From assembly GCA_900321775.1 (NCBI GenBank), contig ONXE01000035.1, positions 1 through 12,715 on the forward strand: a stretch of DNA of 12,715 bases, written 5' to 3'. How positions within the stretch are numbered: the first letter of the stretch is position 1; each line of letters starts with the position of its first letter. Under the pieces are notes generated by a model. That model was not told the DNA's origin. It did not search any database and was given only the letters and a program-made list of their open reading frames with translations. The position numbers and the translations under genes were made by a program. This DNA comes from an uncultured Bacteroidales bacterium. GTDB lineage: Bacteria; Bacteroidota; Bacteroidia; Bacteroidales; Paludibacteraceae. Shown here one piece after another: positions 1 to 7,608 of the stretch.

Positions 1-1220
1 GCGTTGGTGTACGCGGTAAAATAGGAGGGCTGCTGCGCCTGATAGAGGGCGTAGAAGGCAGAGTCTGTGATGGCGTTGTCGAGCCATTGGGTGTAGATGG
101 ACAGGAAAGCCTGGTCGATGACCGTCTCGGCCACCCTGGCACACTGCTTGAGAGCAGGACGACCCTGCACACCTTTCTGCACGGCATCGATATGCAGATA
201 ACGCTTGCCGTTACTGGTCTTGTCGGGGAAGACATAAGCGTACTTGATGTCATTGGAGTAGTCCGAGATACGCGAATGGCCGTCTTTGTCGAAACGGGTG
301 ACGTAGTTGGGCAGGATATCGGACGGACCAACCAACAGAGGGATGGCAGGCGAAGTGGCGGGATAACCCAGTGCTGTCCACATAACGGTCTTGGCAGGGT
401 TCTCGCCCGGACGGACACCCTCGATAGTAACGGCTGCGGATGTGATGCGTCGGGGGATAAAGTCCTGGTCCACAGTGATACCCGAGGCAGGGCAGAAATC
501 ATCCGGCGTGCCCAAAACAGCATGACGGTACGAGCGCGAGAAGTGGTTCATCAGGAACCCGTGCTTGATGTCGTACTGGCCCAGAGTGTGTGTGCAGAGG
601 TAATCGTTCATGATGGACGTGGCTGTCTTGTAGCGCTCCTCGCCCTGATTGTCCTCGGGGCGGCCGGCGAAGGAGAAATTGGTGACTACACGGAACCCTG
701 CGGGCTCGAGGTTGACATCATATTCCCAGAACCGTTGGTTGTTCACCTCGAAATAGAATGCTCCGCCCTGCGCATCGATGACGCCGAAATTGGCCTCTAC
801 TCCCAGGGGCTTACGACGGTTCTCCAGAAAACGGCGGAAATCATCCACAGTGGCGCATTCGCCCAGCGCGTCAAACATAAGCGCGCCCTCTTTGTCCATC
901 TGCTTGTCGGGGACATTGTCATCCTTGATATTGTACGAGGCTGTGTTCATGATGCAGAAACCGGCCTCGTTGATGCCGGCCCATACCTCGCCGGTTTTGC
1001 GGGGTGCATTGACGAGCCCGATGAAAGCATAGGTTTTCCCCTGATAGCGCTCCACGCGGTTATCCAGACAGTCGGTGTCGCGGTTCTTGAACATCACAGG
1101 ACGCCCGTCTGCAGTGGCTTTGCCGGAGACGATGATGGAGGTGCAGGCACGGCAAGTGGATAGGGGCAGGTTGCAAGTTAAAAGTTGTAATCCAACGATG
1201 AGGATGAGAAGTTTTTTCAT
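1..1220 (-). CDS. C45/choloylglycine-hydrolase-like Ntn hydrolase, exported, 3' end cut by window edge
   Basis: Reading the minus strand from ATG at 1220-1218 gives 406 open codons running off the left edge; no stop was met. The N-terminus (MKKLLILIVGLQLLTC...) is a short Sec-type signal peptide. It is followed at residue 26 by CTSIIVSGKATADGRPVMFKNRD, whose Cys-Thr-Ser start and later N-R-D match the nucleophile region of C45 acyltransferases and choloylglycine hydrolases. By analogy Cys26 would become the N-terminal nucleophile after cleavage at Ala25-Cys26. Further family-like segments are EVWAGINEAGFCIMNTASYN (about residues 80-99) and FGVIDAQGGAFYFEVN. The expected activity is amide hydrolysis or acyl transfer in the periplasm; the substrate is unknown. 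A C69 dipeptidase is the main alternative, but those usually have a different N-R-D context. The start lies 5 bp after the stop of the MsbA-like gene, so it is probably co-transcribed as the last visible gene of the operon. Confidence 0.8.
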   Translation of the reverse strand, partial: MKKLLILIVGLQLLTCNLPLSTCRACTSIIVSGKATADGRPVMFKNRDTDCLDNRVERYQGKTYAFIGLVNAPRKTGEVWAGINEAGFCIMNTASYNIKDDNVPDKQMDKEGALMFDALGECATVDDFRRFLENRRKPLGVEANFGVIDAQGGAFYFEVNNQRFWEYDVNLEPAGFRVVTNFSFAGRPEDNQGEERYKTATSIMNDYLCTHTLGQYDIKHGFLMNHFSRSYRHAVLGTPDDFCPASGITVDQDFIPRRITSAAVTIEGVRPGENPAKTVMWTALGYPATSPAIPLLVGPSDILPNYVTRFDKDGHSRISDYSNDIKYAYVFPDKTSNGKRYLHIDAVQKGVQGRPALKQCARVAETVIDQAFLSIYTQWLDNAITDSAFYALYQAQQPSYFTAYTN

Positions 1221-1225
1221 ATTCG

Positions 1226-3070
1226 TTACTTGTTTGATTGCATGGAAATGAGTTTGGCGTAGTGGCCTTCCCGGGCGAGCAGTTCGTCGTGGGTGCCTGA
1301 TTCAACGATGCGACCTTCGTGCAGTACGCAGATAAGGTCGGCATTGTGGATAGTGGACAGACGATGTGCCACAACCAGGGTGGTGCGGTTTTTCATAAGT
1401 CTGTCCAGTGCTTGTTGGACAAGTTGCTCGGACTCGGTGTCGAGCGCCGAAGTGGCTTCGTCCAGAATAAGTATCTCGGGGTTCTTCAGTATGGCGCGAG
1501 CTATGCTGATACGTTGCCTCTGACCTCCGGACAGACGGCTGCCGCGGTCGCCCACGATAGTTTGGAACCCGTCGGGTGTGGCACTGATGAAATCGAGCGC
1601 GTTGGCCACTCGTGCGGCCTCGCGAACCTGTTCCTCCGTGGCTGACTCGACACCAAAGGTGATGTTGTTCCAGATGGTGTCGTTGAAGAGAATAGCATCC
1701 TGGTTGACAATACCCATGAGGCTGCGCAGGTCGCGGATACGGAACTGCCGGATGTCCTGTCCGCCCAGCAGAATAGCACCGTCAGTGACGTCATAGAAGC
1801 GCGGCAGCAAGTCAACCAACGTCGTCTTGCCCGAGCCCGACTGGCCCACAAAAGCTATCGTCTGCCCGCGACGGATACTCAGGTTAACATGACTCAGCAC
1901 CGGCACTTCCGGCTGATAGGCAAAGCTGACATCCCTGTAGGTGATGACAGGGTCACTAAGGTCCTTAAGGTCCTTAGAGTCCTTAGGGTCTTTAATCGTT
2001 GACTCGGTGCTCAGAATCCTGTCTATACGCTCCAGCGAAGCCATACCTTTGCGAACCGAATAGAGCGCCTTGGTCAGGTCTTTCGAGGGGTTGATGATGG
2101 AGTAGAAAATCACCAGATAGTAGATAAACTCGGGCGCGTCAATCGAGGCATGGTCGGCCAGAATGAGGCCTCCGCCGTACCATAGCAGAATGGCAATGAG
2201 GGCCGTGCCCAAAAACTCGCTGACAGGATGAGCGAGCATGTACTTGCGGTGAATCCTGTTGAAGGTCAGCCGCGTGCGGTTATTCAGGTCCGCAAACCTG
2301 TTCTTCAGTTTTTGTTCGGCACCAAAGGCCTTGACTACTCGCAGTCCGCCAAGTGTCTCCTCGATCTGCACCAGCAGTTCGGCCGTCTGCTCCTGACCTT
2401 TGGTGGAGCGTTTCTTCAGCGAGCGCCCAATCAGGCCTATCAGCCATCCGGCTGTGGGCAGAAGAATGAGCACAAAGAGCGTCAGTTGCCAGCTGAGGCA
2501 GAACAGGACGACCAGATAGATGACAATCATTATCGGGTTCTTGAACAGCATGTCCAGCGACGCCATAATACTGGCTTCCACCTCGTTGACATCAGAGGTC
2601 ATGCGGGACATGATGTCGCCTTTGCGTGCCTCGGTGAAATAGCCCATCGGCAGCGACACCACCTTGTCGTACAGTTGTCCACGCAGGTCCCTGAGTACGC
2701 CTGTTCGGATGGGAATCATAAAGAACGAGGCAAGGTAGGTGCACAGACATTTGAGGCCTGTCATCGCCACCAGGAACAGCCCCAGCAGGAAGAGCACCCA
2801 TCCGGCTCCGTTACTGGCAATCTGCTCACCAAGCCACCAGAACAGGTTGTTTTTCAGTGTCTCGGCCAGTAGCGTCAGGTCGCCGGTCCAGATGACGGGC
2901 GTGTACTCGGCAACACCGGTCTTGATGCCGAAAAGGATATGCAGCACAGGGATGATGGCTGCAAAAGAGAACAGGGAAAGGACAGTACTCAACAGGTTGA
3001 ACACGATGTTGAGTACCACCTTCCCTCTGTACGGCGGGATAAATCGTTTGAGCAGTCGGAACAGATCCAT
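1226..3070 (-). CDS. msbA: MsbA-like lipid exporter, fused ABC permease/ATPase
   Basis: This 614-residue half-transporter has an N-terminal membrane domain (about 1-345, six hydrophobic segments starting near residues 19, 90 and 177) and a C-terminal ATPase domain (about 375-614). Visible motifs are Walker A GQSGSGKTT (409-417), Q-loop Gln457, signature LSGGQ (513-517), Walker B ILILDE (533-538) and H-loop His569. Type IV ABC exporters of this kind act as homodimers in the inner membrane and flip lipids. The neighbouring lpxK makes lipid A export the likeliest role, although peptide or other lipid exporters look alike, so the symbol is an inference. The ATG shares one base with the punA stop (TAATG), which suggests translational coupling. 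The linker between the two domains (360-374) is a five-fold K-D-x repeat encoded by 9-bp tandem DNA repeats, which is not typical of the family. Confidence 0.88.
   Translation of the reverse strand: MDLFRLLKRFIPPYRGKVVLNIVFNLLSTVLSLFSFAAIIPVLHILFGIKTGVAEYTPVIWTGDLTLLAETLKNNLFWWLGEQIASNGAGWVLFLLGLFLVAMTGLKCLCTYLASFFMIPIRTGVLRDLRGQLYDKVVSLPMGYFTEARKGDIMSRMTSDVNEVEASIMASLDMLFKNPIMIVIYLVVLFCLSWQLTLFVLILLPTAGWLIGLIGRSLKKRSTKGQEQTAELLVQIEETLGGLRVVKAFGAEQKLKNRFADLNNRTRLTFNRIHRKYMLAHPVSEFLGTALIAILLWYGGGLILADHASIDAPEFIYYLVIFYSIINPSKDLTKALYSVRKGMASLERIDRILSTESTIKDPKDSKDLKDLSDPVITYRDVSFAYQPEVPVLSHVNLSIRRGQTIAFVGQSGSGKTTLVDLLPRFYDVTDGAILLGGQDIRQFRIRDLRSLMGIVNQDAILFNDTIWNNITFGVESATEEQVREAARVANALDFISATPDGFQTIVGDRGSRLSGGQRQRISIARAILKNPEILILDEATSALDTESEQLVQQALDRLMKNRTTLVVAHRLSTIHNADLICVLHEGRIVESGTHDELLAREGHYAKLISMQSNK
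1951..1995. repeat. Five 9-bp tandem repeats inside the msbA-like gene
   Basis: On the plus strand the units are GGTCACTAA, GGTCCTTAA, GGTCCTTAG, AGTCCTTAG and GGTCTTTAA. Read as minus-strand codons they give KDP KDS KDL KDL SDP, exactly at the junction between membrane and ATPase domains. Because the unit is a multiple of three, gain or loss of units keeps the frame. The core contains the palindrome CCTTAAGG. The edge units are more degenerate than the centre. Confidence 0.9.
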
Positions 3071-3882
3071 TACAGCGATTGTATCAGTTTGGTCATGATG
3101 AGTGTCATCTTCGGCTGCTGTGCGTTGCCTATCTCCTGCACTTCTTCGTGGCTGACCTCGACAATCTTGCCGGGTACGCCCAGGTCGGTGATGATAGACA
3201 TGCCGAACACCTGCATTCCCATATGATGAGCCACAATAGCCTCAGGCACCGTGGACATGCCCACAGCATCACCTCCGATGTTGCGGAAATATACATACTC
3301 AGCCGGAGTCTCAAAGGTCGGGCCTTGCGTGCCTACATACACACCTTCCATCACGCGGATGTTGTTCTCCTTGGCTATCTTCTTGGCGCGTTTGATCAGC
3401 GAATGCGTGTACACCTCGTGCATGTCCGGGAAACGCGGGCCCCACTTTTCTTCGTTGTGACCGCGCAGCGGATGCTCGGGGAACATGTTGATGTGGTCGT
3501 TGATGATCATCAGCTCGCCAATCTCGAAGTTGGGGTTCATACCACCGGCCGCGTTGCTCAGGAACAGCGTCTTGATGCCCAACTCGTGCATCACGCGGAT
3601 GGGGTAGGTTACGGTCTTCATGTCGTAGCCCTCATAGTAGTGGAAACGACCCTGCATGGCCAGTATATCCACGCCACCCAGCTTGCCCAGAATCAGTTTG
3701 CCGCTGTGGCCCTCGACGGTGGAGATAGGAAAATTGGGGATCTCCTGATAGGGGATCTCGGTACGGTCAGTAATTTGTGTGGCCAGGTTGCCGAGGCCGG
3801 TGCCCAGTACAATACCTACTTTGGGCTGTGTTTTCATCTTACCGCGAATAAACTCAGCGGTTGCAAGTACTTTTTCTAACAT
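3070..3882 (-). CDS. punA: Purine nucleoside phosphorylase (inosine/guanosine type, trimeric PNP family)
   Basis: The 270-residue product has the usual length of trimeric PNP. It phosphorolyses inosine and guanosine to the base plus ribose-1-phosphate in the cytoplasm, for purine salvage. Family motifs are IVLGTGLGNLA (24-34, phosphate-binding loop), VEGHSGKLILG with the conserved His, MQGRFHYYEGY (phosphate contact Arg-Phe-His), SNAAGGMNP, GVYVGTQGPTFETPAE (purine-site Glu) and the region GGDAVGMSTVPE. The ATG at 3880-3882 lies 29 bp inside the end of lpxK in another frame, and the stop shares a base with the next ATG. The gene is therefore locked between lpxK and msbA. From memory, the order sppA-lpxK-punA recurs in Bacteroidales; I could not verify this here. 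Confidence 0.96.
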   Translation of the reverse strand: MLEKVLATAEFIRGKMKTQPKVGIVLGTGLGNLATQITDRTEIPYQEIPNFPISTVEGHSGKLILGKLGGVDILAMQGRFHYYEGYDMKTVTYPIRVMHELGIKTLFLSNAAGGMNPNFEIGELMIINDHINMFPEHPLRGHNEEKWGPRFPDMHEVYTHSLIKRAKKIAKENNIRVMEGVYVGTQGPTFETPAEYVYFRNIGGDAVGMSTVPEAIVAHHMGMQVFGMSIITDLGVPGKIVEVSHEEVQEIGNAQQPKMTLIMTKLIQSL

Positions 3883-4921
3883 AATCTAAAATGGTATTAT
3901 TAAACGTTTGTTCATCATGGCCCAGGAACTCCACTTGGATAGGCTGGGCGTAGAAGAACGGAATTAGTTGTTTTGGTATGTTGGCGCATTCGCGTAGCCG
4001 GACCGCGTCTTTCTCTGTCGTGAGAATGAGGTCGCAGTGGTGGTTGCGGAAGAGGCTTTCGATGTTCAGAATATCGTTTTCGCTGAAGGCATGGTGGTCC
4101 GAAAAACTGAGTGGCACCACCTCTGCGCCGAGTTGACGGGTGTGTTCAAGCAGATACTGCGGCTGCGCTATGCCTGTCAAGAGCAGCACCTTCATCCCGG
4201 CACAAATGTCGTTACTCCTTTCTCCTTTCTCCTTTACTCCTTCAAAAACCGGCACCGGCTTTAGATACCTCATCCGCGTGAAAATCAGCGGCTTGGATGG
4301 TGGTAGCGCCAGTTTGGTGTCAATCAGCCGTTGCTCGATAGGCTGGATGGCGGGCGGACACTTGGTCACCACCACCATGTTGGCCCTGATACTACCAATG
4401 GCTTGTTCGCGCAGGCGTCCCAAAGGCAGGAGATGGTCCTCCACGTAGAGTCGGTCGGCCTGAGTCAAGAGGATGTTCAGCCCCGCTTTGAGTCGCCGGT
4501 GCTGGAAGGCATCGTCCAGGATAACCACTTGCAAGTCCGGATGGCGTTTCTTCAGTCGTGAAATGCCTATCAGTCTGTCTTCACACACGGCTACAATCAG
4601 TTCGGGGTGTTTGCTCTTGAGCTGCATGGCCTCGTCGCCGATAGTAGCCGCCGTGGCTTGCTCGTCCGCCTCCACAAACCCTACGGTACGCCTTTTGTAT
4701 CCGCGCGAAAGAACAGCCACCCGGTAGCCCTCCGCATGCAAAAACATGGCTATGTACTCCACGTGCGGCGTCTTGCCTGTTCCGCCCACGGCCAGATTAC
4801 CCACACAAATGGTAGGCAACCCCGGCTCAAAAGAGTGGAGCAGGTGCTCGTCGTAGAGCAGATTTCTGAGCCCTACGAACCAGCCATACGGCCAGGATAG
4901 TATGCGGAGTAATAGTTGCAT
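3854..4921 (-). CDS. lpxK: Tetraacyldisaccharide 4'-kinase (lipid A 4'-kinase)
   Basis: LpxK transfers phosphate from ATP to the 4' position of the tetraacyl-disaccharide 1-phosphate, giving lipid IVA at the inner face of the inner membrane. The start is ATG at 4919-4921; a TTG one codon upstream (4922-4924) is in frame but less likely. The product is 355 residues. An N-terminal hydrophobic/amphipathic segment (1-20) precedes the P-loop GNLAVGGTGKTPHVEY (41-56), VLSRGYKRR (70-78), GDEAMQL and LDDAFQHRRL (135-144), all typical of LpxK. Residues 227-236 (EGVKEKGERS) come from four heptamer DNA repeats and sit in a poorly conserved linker before the next core strand (KVLLLTGIAQP). The 3' end overlaps punA by 29 bp. 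The kinase motifs are intact, so the gene is probably functional. Confidence 0.95.
   Translation of the reverse strand: MQLLLRILSWPYGWFVGLRNLLYDEHLLHSFEPGLPTICVGNLAVGGTGKTPHVEYIAMFLHAEGYRVAVLSRGYKRRTVGFVEADEQATAATIGDEAMQLKSKHPELIVAVCEDRLIGISRLKKRHPDLQVVILDDAFQHRRLKAGLNILLTQADRLYVEDHLLPLGRLREQAIGSIRANMVVVTKCPPAIQPIEQRLIDTKLALPPSKPLIFTRMRYLKPVPVFEGVKEKGERSNDICAGMKVLLLTGIAQPQYLLEHTRQLGAEVVPLSFSDHHAFSENDILNIESLFRNHHCDLILTTEKDAVRLRECANIPKQLIPFFYAQPIQVEFLGHDEQTFNNTILDYVRKSTCNR
4214..4242. repeat. Four heptamer tandem repeats inside lpxK
   Basis: On the plus strand the units are ACTCCTT, TCTCCTT, TCTCCTT and TACTCCTT (the last has one extra base). On the coding strand this reads as AAGGAGA-type units and encodes the charged peptide EGVKEKGERS. 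The 29-bp tract keeps the lpxK frame, but a change of one 7-bp unit would break it. Confidence 0.88.
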
Positions 4922-4937
4922 CAAATCGTATAGAAGA

Positions 4938-4970
4938 ACCTTAACATCACCTTAACATTACCTTAAGATC
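4938..4970. repeat. Three 11-bp tandem repeats in the sppA-lpxK gap
   Basis: The units on the plus strand are ACCTTAACATC, ACCTTAACATT and ACCTTAAGATC. They fill more than half of the 61-bp gap (4922-4982) and end 16 bp before the lpxK start. No TAnnTTTG promoter element is visible in this gap. The role is unknown; a spacer or leader element is possible. Confidence 0.88.
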
Positions 4971-4982
4971 AGGAGACCTCCT

Positions 4983-6761
4983 CTACTTAATCTCAATGAA
5001 GTACGGAAGACGGGCCTGGATGGAAGGCTTGGCCTGCATGTTCTCCAGGTCGCAAATCATCTGATAGCGCTCCGAGCCCAGGATACGTGTTACCCACGCC
5101 TCCATCTGCGCGCTCATCTTGAACGACTTCATCATCTTCTCCCACAGGTCTTCCGGCTCGGGATATTCGGCCACTTCATAGTCCTCCAGCTCAGCCAGCT
5201 CTGCCGCCTTGGCCAGTGCGTCCTGCAGTGAGCCCAACTCATCCACAAGCCCTATTTCCTTGGCCCGTACGCCGGACCATACGCGGCCCTCGCCTATCTT
5301 CTTGATCTCGTCCTGACTGATGCCGCGGCCCTCGGCGCAACGGCGGGTGAACAGCTCGTAACCGCGGTTGATCTCGGCCTGCAGCATGTCACGCTCCTGC
5401 GCAGTCATCCCGCGCATCACGATGTCGGTCTCCAGATTCGAGTGTTGGTGCGTCTCCACGCCGTCGATGCTCAATCCCACTTTGTCCGTCAGTTTCTTCA
5501 CGTTCGGAATCAGCCCGAAGATACCTATCGAACCTGTCAGCGTGGTCGGCTCGGCGTAGATATAATTGGCGTTGCAGGAGATATAGTAACCTCCCGACGC
5601 GGCATAGTCGCCCATGCTCACTACCACCGGTTTCTTCTCTTTCAGCAGAGCTATAGCGTGGTTGATTTGTTCGCTGGCATATGCCGAACCGCCCGGCGAG
5701 TTCACACGGAACACCACAGCCTGGATATTGTCGTCCTCGGCTATCTCGTCAATGGTCTCCACCATCTTCTTCCCGATGATTCCGTCCTGTCCGGCATCAG
5801 AGATGGCTCCTTCGGCATACAGCACTGCCAGATTGGGTTTGCTTAGCACTTTTGTGTTGCGAATACTTGCCATGTCGTCATAATCCAGCAGTTCGTAGTC
5901 ATCCGTGCCCGTCAGTTTGGTTAACAAGGCATCCATATCCTGGCTGTAGCACAGGCCGTCCACCAGGTTCGTCTGGACATACTCGTCTTGAGGCTGAAGC
6001 AGCATGTTCTTGTCTGCCAGAGCATTCAGTTGCTCCAAAGCAATGTCGCGGCTGGAGGAAACGTCGCTGCTCATTTTTTGCCAGATGTCACCCAACAACG
6101 TGTTATACTGCAGTTTGTTGGGCTCCGACATCTTCGTCAGCATATACGGCTCTACTGCCGACTTGAACGTGCCCACTTTCACCACCTGCATCTCAACGCC
6201 CAGTTTCTCCAACAACTTGGTGTAGAACTCGATGTTTACACCCAAGCCTTGCCAGCTCAGCGAGCCGCTGGGGTTTATGAACAGGCTGTCGGCGGCTGTG
6301 GCTACATAGTAGTTGGCCTGGCCGTAGCTGTCGGCATAGGCCACGACAAACTTGCCGCTCTCACGGAAATCGGTCAGCGCCTCACGCAGGGCCTGAGCCG
6401 TAGCATAGCCCATCTGCATCGAACCGCCATGCAGGTAAATACCTTCTATCTTCGGATTGGTCTTGGCCTCGCGGATGTTTGCCAGAATCTCATTCAAACC
6501 GAAGATAGCATACTGGTCCTCATCCAATGCGCTCATCAGGGACGCGGTCATGCGGTCTTTTTCATCTTGATACTCCACCACAGCACCACGCAACTCCAGT
6601 TCGTACACCGAACCCGATTTGGCTGTGCTCTTGGAGGAAGATACGCCGCTGGCGGCACTGCCAATCAAGCCTATCAGACCAAAGAAGAGAAACACTTTGA
6701 TCACGGCCCAAAGCAGCAAACCGAAAACTACGGCAATCGAAAGCTTCATAAACTGTTTCAT
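4983..6761 (-). CDS. sppA: Signal peptide peptidase SppA, 67-kDa (two-domain) type
   Basis: SppA is an inner-membrane serine protease with a Ser-Lys dyad and its active site facing the periplasm; it degrades cleaved signal peptides. The 592-residue product matches the long, duplicated form. One transmembrane segment lies at about residues 8-36. The N-terminal domain carries the general-base lysine Lys200 in KVGTFKSAVEPY. The C-terminal domain carries the nucleophile Ser389 in GDYAASGGYYISC, followed by TTLTGSIGIFG and preceded by FRVNSPGGSA. Both catalytic residues are present. The ATG at 6759-6761 follows an 11-bp repeat tract. Downstream, lpxK begins after a 61-bp gap that also contains 11-bp repeats. 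It is probably in the same transcription unit as its neighbours. Confidence 0.96.
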   Translation of the reverse strand: MKQFMKLSIAVVFGLLLWAVIKVFLFFGLIGLIGSAASGVSSSKSTAKSGSVYELELRGAVVEYQDEKDRMTASLMSALDEDQYAIFGLNEILANIREAKTNPKIEGIYLHGGSMQMGYATAQALREALTDFRESGKFVVAYADSYGQANYYVATAADSLFINPSGSLSWQGLGVNIEFYTKLLEKLGVEMQVVKVGTFKSAVEPYMLTKMSEPNKLQYNTLLGDIWQKMSSDVSSSRDIALEQLNALADKNMLLQPQDEYVQTNLVDGLCYSQDMDALLTKLTGTDDYELLDYDDMASIRNTKVLSKPNLAVLYAEGAISDAGQDGIIGKKMVETIDEIAEDDNIQAVVFRVNSPGGSAYASEQINHAIALLKEKKPVVVSMGDYAASGGYYISCNANYIYAEPTTLTGSIGIFGLIPNVKKLTDKVGLSIDGVETHQHSNLETDIVMRGMTAQERDMLQAEINRGYELFTRRCAEGRGISQDEIKKIGEGRVWSGVRAKEIGLVDELGSLQDALAKAAELAELEDYEVAEYPEPEDLWEKMMKSFKMSAQMEAWVTRILGSERYQMICDLENMQAKPSIQARLPYFIEIK

Positions 6762-6775
6762 ATCTTGCTTGTTTT

Positions 6776-6819
6776 AGTATGTGATTAGTATGCGATTAGT
6801 ATGTGATTAGTATGTGATT
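6776..6819. repeat. Four 11-bp tandem repeats in the 5' leader of sppA
   Basis: The plus-strand units are AGTATGTGATT, AGTATGCGATT, AGTATGTGATT and AGTATGTGATT, a near-perfect 44-bp tract. It occupies most of the 61-bp gap (6762-6822) between the deacetylase stop and the sppA start. On the transcribed strand each unit reads AATCACATACT and contributes TAA stops, so the tract cannot be translated. No promoter consensus is seen in it. Confidence 0.93.
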
Positions 6820-6822
6820 CAG

Positions 6823-7608
6823 CTACTCCCTCCGTACTTTCATCAGTATCTGTTTGACCCGATTCTTTACTTCCTGCGAGCCGTATTCCCACAACCATTC
6901 CTTGGTGTTGCCCACCCAACGCTGAGGGTGCGTGGATAGCAGTATTTGCTCGGGCAAACGACCTTCCTCTGCCCCGCGGATGATGTCGTCGGAACTGTGG
7001 AATGTCAACCCGCTCGCTTTCCATTGCTCCTGCGCATGCGGGATCTTGTCACGCATCGACATCTTGTATCCGTCCCAACGCCTGCCGGTGTCCGTCAGGT
7101 AGAACACTTTCCTGTAGTCCAGGTCGGTGTATGGCTCGCAGATGATGCCCAACTGACGATAGTCGTAGTAGTCCCACAAAGCCCTGTTATCCAGGTTAGA
7201 ACGCGGCGAACCGTGAGCACAGATAGTCTTGACAGGATAGAAGTGACGGAAATACTCCAGTTTACGCTGGAAATGCTCCCACGCATCTTCGTGTATGCCG
7301 TCGGTCAGCACATAGTCCTCGTAGTGATAACCCAACTCGTGCCCGGCCTCCACAACCTGTTTGATGGCGGTCGGACTGTTGCTCGGCAACTCCGCGCGGA
7401 AATAATACGAGGCCCGAATACCCATCTCTTTCTCCTTCATGGCCATGCTCACAGCGCATTCGGGACGCGCGTCCACATCATGCCTGAGAATGCATACCTT
7501 CCCCTTTGGCGCCTCTGTCACATAGTCCTCCAGCGCCATAAACCGATAACCGGCCTGACGAAGGGTCGTCAGCAGTTGCTCATATTTTTCCAGTGTAAAG
7601 TCTCTCAT
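6823..7608 (-). CDS. Polysaccharide deacetylase-like (NodB/CE4-fold) protein
   Basis: The 261-residue product has no signal peptide or transmembrane segment, so it is predicted to be cytoplasmic. Features expected of the CE4/NodB fold are the LRHDVDARPE block (41-50, Asp44 and Asp46 as candidate base and metal ligand), VVEAGHELGYHYED (85-98, His90 and His95 as candidate ligands), CAHGSPRS (130-137) and a late STHPQRW (225-231, candidate catalytic His227). A hydrolytic, metal-dependent deacetylase acting on a sugar or nucleotide-sugar precursor is plausible, but the substrate is unknown. The ATG overlaps the rnhB stop as ATGA (7605-7608), so the two are probably translationally coupled. Assignment is to fold and family only; the lack of an export signal argues against a peptidoglycan deacetylase. 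Confidence 0.8.
   Translation of the reverse strand: MRDFTLEKYEQLLTTLRQAGYRFMALEDYVTEAPKGKVCILRHDVDARPECAVSMAMKEKEMGIRASYYFRAELPSNSPTAIKQVVEAGHELGYHYEDYVLTDGIHEDAWEHFQRKLEYFRHFYPVKTICAHGSPRSNLDNRALWDYYDYRQLGIICEPYTDLDYRKVFYLTDTGRRWDGYKMSMRDKIPHAQEQWKASGLTFHSSDDIIRGAEEGRLPEQILLSTHPQRWVGNTKEWLWEYGSQEVKNRVKQILMKVRRE

Noticed and set aside
87..1163. A 358-codon open frame on the plus strand
   Set aside because: It is antisense to the C45-like hydrolase, which has clear family motifs; the plus-strand product shows no recognisable domain.
4922..4924. lpxK starting at TTG one codon before ATG
   Set aside because: The adjacent ATG at 4919-4921 is the more likely start, and the difference is a single residue.
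4922..4982. An internal promoter before lpxK (TATACGATTTG)
   Set aside because: The spacing is TA-N3-TTTG, not TAnnTTTG, and it would sit at the start codon itself.
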